From: Zygnema cylindricum
Lineage: Eukaryota; Streptophyta; Zygnematophyceae; Zygnematales; Zygnemataceae
Assembly (NCBI GenBank): GCA_037447655.1
Contig: JBBHKE010003509.1
Coordinates: forward strand, 1-57,769
DNA length: 57,769 nucleotides
Reading direction: 5' to 3'
The notes under the pieces are model-generated. The model did no database searches and was not told the origin of the DNA. It saw only the letters and a list, made by a program, of their open reading frames with translations. Both the position numbers and the translations under genes were made by a program. Below, piece after piece: positions 43,196-57,769 of the stretch. Each line of letters begins with the position of its first letter. The stretch's first letter is position 1.

Positions 43196-44062
43196 CAGGG
43201 TACTTTCGCATGTGCTAAAGATGGTTATTTTCTGTCATTTTCCTCCATAACTTAGAAAAAACGAGAAAATCTGCAGCCGTACCAAAAAATTGAAATTACC
43301 ACCGAACAAGTTGCGTTACCCTAAAACTTTATATATATCGCAGTTTGTCATCTAGCGCGATGCAATTTGTCGTCTAGCGCATTTCCACCCACTTTCGTGC
43401 CCTTCCAGCTCATGTTCAAACTTTACATAAAATCACGTCGCGAGGTGATTTTGTGTAAAGTTCCATGAGGGGAGCGAATAGGCAGATGCTGTCGCATGTG
43501 TCGGAATTTTTTGACAATTTTTGTGAGTGGAGTACTAAAAAAATAACCCACTACGCTTTCCAGCCTGTGCGTGACTTTTTTTCCGTGCGTTTTTTTTCGT
43601 ATAAAGGCCGTGGAGGGGGTCTACACCAACTGACGTCATTTCGCTAAAGCAAAGTCGGTGAAAGCGCCTCTCTCTCTCTCCCTCTCCCACTATCGCATCT
43701 ATCTCACAATTCTTACAATGGAAAACGTCAATAATGGAATTAAATGAAAGATCTATAAAAACTATTTCTTTTGACTATCTTTGGGCGTATTTTGATAGCA
43801 AGTAGAGGGAGAAAAGCCTAAAAAACAAAATCGCGAAACCATGGCAAAAAGTTTTAGAATTTGTGACGTCGACCCTGTCATAATTTGAGCGTGACGTTAA
43901 AATGTCACAAACCCTAAACATGTACAATGTCACAAGTAGGTAGACATCTGCAACCGTCGCTATTTTGTAAACGTCGTCAATTCTCGCGACAGTCGCGAGG
44001 TTTGTAGTCGTCTACATCCGTCACAATCTAAAGTAACGATTTCATTTCTTTACATACGAATG
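43196..44062 (+). repeat. Copy 2 of the duplicated non-coding segment
   Basis: Collinear partner of 37829-38670, diverged by roughly a quarter of positions by eye. Its foldback near 43421-43463 is longer: ACTTTACATAAAATCACGTCG pairs with the following arm with about two mismatches in 21. Confidence 0.7.
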
Positions 44063-44672
44063 CTCTGAAAGTAGTACGGAAAATCTTCGCTAAAAACAAA
44101 GTTATAAGAGTAAAGTTTCGGTTACATGCGAAAGTAGCTTTACGGTTGCAACTTTAACAGTACGGCGCTAAGTTTAAAAAGAAAACGACAGAAAAAAACC
44201 CGTACTTAGCCACATATGGCCGTACCGTTACAGCGGAACTCTTTAAAATTAGTACGGAATATCCTAGCTAAATAGCAAAGTATCACACCTACGTCTCGGT
44301 ACATGGGAAATCGCTCTAAGCGTTTCTCCAAATATTCTATAAGAACTGAACTGAGCCCCGTTGCCGCCAAAGGCCTAAACGGACCAACTGCAGCAAAATC
44401 GCACTGGAATGCACCTCATTCTTGGAGTTTGTCTCCACCGGTGTGAATAATTGCCGTTCCATGTGCTAACTTCGCAGAATCTGACCAGAGCTTTGAAGAT
44501 CATCGTCGTTTCCCTCTCTATCACTCTCTCTCTCTCTCTCTCTTTCTCTCCCTCTTCCTCCCCTCCCCCTGTCTCCCTCTCTCGCTCCCCCTGTCTCCCT
44601 CTCTCGCTCCCTCTGTCTCCCTACCTCCCTCACTCTCCATTATCTCTCCCTCTCTCTCTCTCTCCCTCCTCC
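44063..44672 (+). promoter_or_regulatory. Upstream region and CT-rich leader of the helicase gene
   Basis: 44515-44672 is an almost pure pyrimidine (CT/CCT) tract ending just before the chosen ATG, typical of a plant 5' UTR. No convincing TATA box is seen. An upstream in-frame ATG at 44451 would translate this tract as low-complexity Ser/Pro/Leu and is unlikely to be the start. Confidence 0.45.
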
Positions 44673-49957
<5,285 letters not shown>

Positions 49958-50811
49958 GCCCAAGGACGGTTCGTGGTTGTTAAAAACTACTCGTTTTTCT
50001 TCCGGTACCGGAGAAATTGTCGTTTTCTTTGTCAGTTTATGTGCATCTGGACGAAAGTTGGCGACAAATGTTTTGTAAACTGACTGACAGCTGTACGATA
50101 TCTTCCAGATGATACCATTTTTTGTACAATTATGCGGTCATGTGGAGTATTTTTAAAGATACAGAGGAAGATATAGTGTTCTCCTTTTTAGATTTTGTGA
50201 TCAAATAGCGTTGAAGTTAGCGGGAGTAGAAACAAAAAGTAGAAAAGAATCTGCAAAGGGAGGTGGTTGAATCTTTGTTTATTTTTGTTTTTTTTGCGTT
50301 TTTACATGAGGTGTTAGTGAGGGGAAATGTCGAGTTCTTTTTGATAGCCCAATATGGGGTAGGACGGACGTCGTAGTAGTGTCTACCTCATTTAGTGTGT
50401 CCTTTTTCATTTCACTTAACCCTTTTTTTTGCAGTTTAGTCACTTTTGCAGGGAGAGGGACGTGACCTTTTTGAGAGTTTGAGCAATATGTACAGAATCT
50501 GAAGGAAAAATATTTTTCTACAGTGTATTATCCAATTATACAGATCGGTTTTTTGAAAAGATTTTGTTTTCTGAGTTTTGTAATTTCCACAGTATGTATT
50601 TCGTCAACGTCTTTATGTAACATTGGAACTTCCAGGAATTTTCTTACAGCAAAGCTGATAGTTTTGTGTCTGTGAGTATTTTCAGTGCCTGTTTTTTGTT
50701 TGTTGGTTTGGGCAACGGAATTTATTGAAGCTCCATCTCCAGTTTTTTGCACCGTTTTGTTTATTTCTGGAATTCCCAACTTAGTTTCTTTTGTGCCGTT
50801 GTTGGCATTAG
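49958..50811 (+). other. 3' flank of the helicase gene
   Basis: This stretch follows the TAA stop. T-rich sequence, including TTTTTGTTTTTTTTGCG near 50285, probably holds the 3' UTR and poly(A) region. No second gene is seen. Confidence 0.4.
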
Positions 50812-51018
50812 TACACGGCCGATCGTTATTAGTGTTAAGGATTTATTGGTGTTAATGTGAAATAAGAATTAATAATTCAAATCCAGTGCAAGGGGACGCG
50901 GCAGATTGTAGCCCAGATCCTTAATTAGTGTTTCTAAAACTATTTTGTTATTTTTGGCCCAAAGAAGAAGTGACCCAATTAGTGTTATTAGCTCTAACAA
51001 CGATGGGCGGTGTAGTAG
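50812..51018. mobile_element. Short MITE of the GTACACCGC family
   Basis: Left end GTACACGGCCGATCGTTATTAGTG; right end, inverted, TACACCGCCCATCGTTG. About 207 bp, with internal ATTAGTGTT words. It lies downstream of the helicase gene. Confidence 0.65.
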
Positions 51019-53041
51019 TTGAAAGATGAGTAAAAATTAAAATGGTGGTTGAGGTGGCTGAGGCATGCCTAGCTTACTCCTTTTTTAATGTATTTCACGA
51101 GGTGGTTGAAATGGTAATTAAAATTTATGATTATTCTGTGGTGGTTGAAACCATTTGAAGCAAATCAAGTTGGTGATGCGCAATGGACCATCATTGTTCT
51201 GTGCAGTTAAAAAGGAAAACGCAAAACAAATAATCAGGAGGACAGGGTTTTCCATTAATAAAACACTTGCTTGTTCAAACCATCATTTTTTGCCTGGTGA
51301 GCATATTTCTACAGATCTTACAGATTAGTTACAAATTTAACATGAAATTGTGGTATCAGTGTAACTCGGAGAAGGCGTTATCATACATTGCCTGGTTTAC
51401 CAAATCAGGACCTACAATGATAATGAATATTGTAGAGAAGATATGCTTCCATTTTGTCCCTATTATGACCTGAACCTTCCTAGTTTTAATATCTACAAGC
51501 CTGATAACTTATTCCCCCCAACTTTGAGACATACCTTTACTCACACACACACAACATCATGGCTTTCCTCTGTCTTTGACAACCTAAAAGACATTAACGG
51601 GCTAAATATGCGAGAACAGTGATGCATATTGAGGAGGATCTACCAACATGCATAAACAAAATTTGGTTCTCGTCCCATGTTGACCCACCAACCTTTGTTT
51701 TGTCTTCGAAACCATGTCGAGGCAAAATATGATGATTATTATGTGTACTATATCGTTGCCAGATCTCATAGTACTATATGACATACATATACCGCAAGAC
51801 GTCGCAGCACAATTTCTTTTTTAGTTTCTTGCCGTACACGCACGTCTGTAAGAAAAAATCTAAGAAAAAAAAATGGGAATTCTCAACACGATGTGCAGCA
51901 ATAGATAAAAGTAAGATGGAGTAACTCACAGTCTCATCCTTTTGCCAGATTACAATAAACAACGAATCATAGGTTTAATGTGTAAAAATAATTGGGAACA
52001 TTACATATTGTTCTCCTGTACAGTACACGTAATATGCGTGAGGAAACCGAATCGAATGCGTACTGTATAAGAAATAATATACAGCGTTTCCAAATGTTTT
52101 GGCACATTAAATACACGCAACAAATTTCACAGCTGTTGTCAACCAAGGCAAATCTTGAAAGGATGTTTATACATCTTAATAGACCAATTAATTGCCGAAG
52201 ATGCTTTCAAATGAAGTACGTTAAAATGCAAGAAAAATGTTGCAGGCGCCCATCAGAGAATAGCAATGGAATCATAGATGGTGACATTGACTTTGAATGT
52301 CCACCCTAAACCTCGACAAATTTGACATTACTCCATGTACCGTTAGTGGTGTTAATGTTTTTTAAACCAACTTTTCTACGTGCACACTTGTCCAATTTTC
52401 GATTGCAGACGGCAAACTAAAAGGTAAGAATCTTAACTTTCCACCCGACTCATCGAATTTATAATTCGAAAAGTATACATGGAGAAAAATAAGCTTAATG
52501 GCCGAAAAAAGTATCAACGCTAAAAGCGGTACACTGTAGTGAAATAATGAAATTCACTCCTCTTATATCGGTGAACACTCAAATAACAGCTTAAAAAAAC
52601 AAGTCAACAACCACTTAAAGACCCCAAAAAGACAATCGTCTTATAAGACAAAGCAGGTCTTGCCACAATCGACTACAATTTCTGGTGTAAACAACAAATG
52701 GTTTTCAAATTAAATGAAGACTTTGATTTAAAAGTCGCCAGTCGACACAATACAGTAAAAAGTCAATTAAAATACGATATCCCAACGTGATGGCTGGTTG
52801 TGAGACTATCTGCCTATGTACAGCAAGTACCTTTGTGGCACAATATGTTCAATTTTTCCCCATTTTTTTTTCATTGTATTTTCATTTTTCCCCCTTTTTC
52901 CCACTTTCTTTTTTTCAAATTTTTTTTCTTTTTTTTTTAGTTTTTTTTTTAAGCTTTTTTTTTAGCTTTTTTTTAGTTTTTTTTTTTTTTCTTTTCATTC
53001 TTTTTTATCTGTTTCTCTCACCTCCGACAAAGCAGTTTTTA
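51019..53041. other. Intergenic region between helicase and TIM14
   Basis: No recognisable gene. A 105-residue frame at 51992-52309 shows no known motif. 52845-53020 is a long T-rich tract lying just past the TIM14 stop, i.e. an A-rich 3' flank in the transcript direction. Confidence 0.45.
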
Positions 53042-54993
<1,952 letters not shown>

Positions 54994-55074
54994 GCGAATT
55001 TTTTGTACCGTCTCCAAGTAATACCGCTAAATTTCCTAAAGTGCTTAAAAGTAGTAAAAGCCTTTATTATTTAC

Positions 55075-55098
55075 TATTTAGGGTTACTTTTTAGGGTT
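55075..55098 (-). promoter_or_regulatory. Tandem telo-box words upstream of TIM14
   Basis: On the minus strand AACCCTAAAAAGTAACCCTAA gives two telo-box-like words about 90 bp upstream of the inferred TIM14 ATG. Telo-boxes are frequent in promoters of plant housekeeping genes, which supports the distant first exon. Confidence 0.45.
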
Positions 55099-57539
55099 GC
55101 GTTTCGGGAGCACTTTTCGGAGGGAACTGATTACTAATGGCAGAATGAGAGCCAATAAGCTAAATGAAAGTTCCCTGGTTTTACGGGAACTCTGGAACCT
55201 TCTTGTACGTTTTCTACTCAGCACCTGCCGTACGTACCGTACACCATAAGTCCATAATGTTCGTGTTTTTTTCGGCAGTTCAAATCATTTCTTATTGGTT
55301 CGCTTCTCCCATTTATAATCCGACGGCTGCGATGGAAAATTATGGCTTTACCTTCCAATTGTCGGTCGCCAAATGAAAATCAGGCACGTCTGTGAGGAGA
55401 AAAGGTGATTTATTAAGCGGCGAAAAATACAACGCTAATACGCTCAGAGTTGCGTATCGAGGCCAAAATGGCAATATTCGAAACCGGTGTTAAATTGCGG
55501 CACGATTTTCGATATAAAAAGTGGGAACTACCAAAGTTTTCACAAACACGATTTGAATGGGCGCAGGCGCTTACGTCATGAGATCCACAAAAGGACAGGC
55601 TCCGTCAGGACCTTAACGGCGGTTCCTCTAATTTCCTATAGACATCGCCACCTTCTATCCTGCCTTTTTCCAAGCTTATTTGATTATTTGATTATTTTTC
55701 CAAGATTATTTGATTGAAAAATGTCAATTGCTCTTATATACGAACATATAAAAATATTTTTTTGTTTATAATGAAGTAAAAAACCAAATTTTGGGCGTAA
55801 AGAATAAATAGTAATACACGAGCCGAGAGAAAAACCTTGTGAAATGGAAACAATATTTCCTCCAATTTAGTGACGACTTTTACTAAAATATCAACATCGT
55901 AAAAACTAAAACGAGAGGTAATGTTACGCGCCATCGAATCCCAAAGATCCAAATAGGCGTTAGGGCAACTCTAGTCGTGAGAACATGTTCGTCATAACAA
56001 TAAGGTTTGGCAATTCCGCGGTGGGGAGTAAAACCGTTTAGTGAATCCTCAAAAGTCCATGATGTAAGTGGCACCAAAAACGGCGAGTGTCACAAAACGA
56101 AGTAAATCAACAAAAAACCATAAGTGAAAAAAATGAGTTTTAGGCTATTCGAAAGTTATATATGAAATAAAAAAATATAAATGCGGAGTAAGAGAAGACC
56201 ACCGCGTGACAACAATGTTAAAAAAACTACATCGAAGGAACTGCTACTGATTTTACATGAACTTCCAAAGGTTTTGTTGCTTATTTTCTCCCTTTTTAAC
56301 ATTATATTTATCAAGTGGGTTTTCAAAACTGACGTGCGTTACGATCCTTTCCCCCAATATTTTTCAAATGTTTTCGATCGACTAACATTGTTGAGTGTCG
56401 TCTCGTCCTCTCAAGCTATCACGTGCACCAACCACAAACAAACCCCAAACTTATCACTAATACACTTCTTTTATCAGTGGAGAGTTTATCTTTTCATCAA
56501 AATTGAAGGGCACGAGAGAATCACGAGTCTTTAAGAAACAAAACTTCCCAAAGTGATATGGGATAAAGGGCCAAGGGACCACTTATTATCGCCTCGATGG
56601 TTGGAGATCAAAACAAGGTCAAAGTGCTCCAGCAGAAAGAACGAGTAAGCCACACTGGTTGAGATGTAAGATACAACATATACGGGTTTTAAAGGTTAAT
56701 AGCGGAGTAGGGAGGGGGAATTATAAAACGGTGATCTCTCGATATTTGATGCTCTCGTTGACGATCCTCGTGTGGGAAGCGTAAATATCTCGATCATGTT
56801 TAACGTGCCCCACTAGCTTCATCATGGGGAGTTAAGACCAAGGCGCAAAGCAAGATTATATAAAAAAATAGTTAAACTCTCTTTTTAACAATGTTTGTCT
56901 ACCAAAAAATTGAGTAGGAACCAAAGGTAAACTCAAATAGATCATTGACAATGATATTAAATGAAGAGATGAGTTGTTATGTATCCTTGCCCAATTGGTT
57001 TCGCATCTGCGTATGAAGGTCATGAACATAAATTTATTTGTTAATAGGGATTGTCTGCGAATGGGGTGATTAAGTGAAAGAAACACGTCTTATGAGAACG
57101 AATAAAGCAAAATTGTCGTAAAACTTATTTTGGCTTGTCTCGAGAAAATAGCCCTTGTAATATAAGTTTCCAACAACACATACTAAAGACTTGTAATACA
57201 AATACACTCAATTTTTTCTTACATTCGGATAAGAAGGAAAAAAAAGGTTGATCGAAGGCTTGTAGGTGGAAACAACAACATGATTAGAAGTTAATACGTT
57301 TGAGGAGACCTAAGTGTAATATAACAAAGGATTTAACATAGATGGGCGACAAAAAGGTGGACGGAATGGGGTAATGATTCATTACATGGCTAATGGTGGA
57401 GGATAAAGTGAAGGGTTTGAGGTTAAGTTCAGGATTGCTCGTCGCAACGAAAGGCATAACATTGAGATATAGATAAAGGTAGAGGATATCAATAAATTTG
57501 TTGTCGATGGCACGTTTATAGGTGGATATTCAATGTGAA
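55099..57539. other. Intergenic region, no gene recognised
   Basis: Short frames (for example 56181-56534, 117 codons) lack recognisable motifs or splice partners. No LTR landmarks are evident. Confidence 0.4.
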
Positions 57540-57554
57540 AGGTGACGTGCGTGC

Positions 57555-57710
57555 TGGAGGGGATGGGGAGGGGAGGGGAGGAAATTGAGGGAGGGTTGTG
57601 TGGGAGGGAGGTGGGGAGGGAGGTAGGGAGGTGAGGGAGGGAGGGAGGGAGGGAGGTGGGAGGGGGGGGAGGGAGGGGGGGGGGGGGGGAGGGGGGAGGG
57701 GAAGGGGAGA
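57555..57710. repeat. G-rich (GGGA/GGGGT)n tract
   Basis: Dozens of G3-G10 runs separated by single A or T bases lie on the plus strand, including a run of about 16 Gs near 57675. It has strong quadruplex potential. The reciprocal minus-strand frames (poly-Pro/Ser) are simple-sequence artefacts. Confidence 0.9.
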
Positions 57711-57769
57711 AGGAGCTGTAACTTGATTGTAGTAAGTGGCATACAGAAACAATCATTAGAAAAATTGTC

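Noticed and set aside
44451-44672. Upstream in-frame ATG of the helicase
   Set aside because: It would translate the CT-rich leader as low-complexity Ser/Leu/Pro; the ATG at 44673 is better placed, though not proven.
51992-52309. 105-codon frame as a gene
   Set aside because: No recognisable domain, signal or splice context; length is within chance for this AT-rich DNA.
57382-57756. Pro/Ser-rich minus-strand frames
   Set aside because: Reverse complement of the G-rich simple repeat; no start context, splice structure or conserved motif.

Overview
The window reads as nuclear DNA of a land plant, most likely a non-seed lineage such as a liverwort or another bryophyte. That placement is an inference from plant-type protein sequences, long introns and CT-rich leaders, not from a database search. 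Only three host genes are recognisable: a secreted DOMON protein with a Pro-rich tail (minus strand, 4657-6252), a DDX41/RH35-type DEAD-box RNA helicase (plus strand, 5 exons, 44673-49957), and the TIM14/PAM18 J-protein of the mitochondrial import motor (minus strand, 53042-54993).

Most of 1-2010 and 9035-43076 is a nest of Ty1/copia-order LTR retrotransposons. At the left edge a solo LTR (244-1425, TSD TACCA) sits in an older, diverged LTR. An old autonomous element, E1, spans 9035-28792. It has been split by a solo LTR (10931-11926, TSD AGATC), by a second gag-pol element E2 (14552-20879), and by a younger near-complete gag-pol element F (21387-27806, TSD GTTTC) that landed in E1's 3' LTR. 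Next comes a reverse-oriented gag-only element B (29179-37196). A forward gag-only element A (31149-35527, TSD CTCAA/CTCTA) inserted into it. After one arm of a duplicated non-coding segment lies a young gag-only element E (38904-43076, TSD GTTTT), followed by the other arm.

The autonomous family (E1, E2, F) encodes GAG, zinc knuckle, protease, integrase, RT and RNase H. The non-autonomous families (A, B, E) encode GAG plus zinc knuckle fused to shrunken scraps of the RT/RNase H region. All share an internal initiator-tRNA-Met primer site, a purine tract ending in GGGGAG, and the same LTR architecture. In LTR order this is: TGTTGA start, an antisense tRNA-like module with a conserved body, paired ACGT boxes, a cluster of GTAC boxes, a TATA box in several copies, two adjacent leader hairpins (one with covarying bases), and an LTR 3' end that encodes the first seven gag codons. 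This shared design fits trans-mobilisation of the gag-only elements by F-like helpers and is the most interesting content of the window.

The remainder is intergenic DNA: a MITE-like family with ends near GTACACCGC, a CGATA-rich inverted repeat, a 48-bp tandem triplet, a (TA)61 microsatellite inside the TIM14 intron, and a G-rich, quadruplex-prone tract at the right edge. No CRISPR arrays, rRNA genes or functional tRNA genes were seen.
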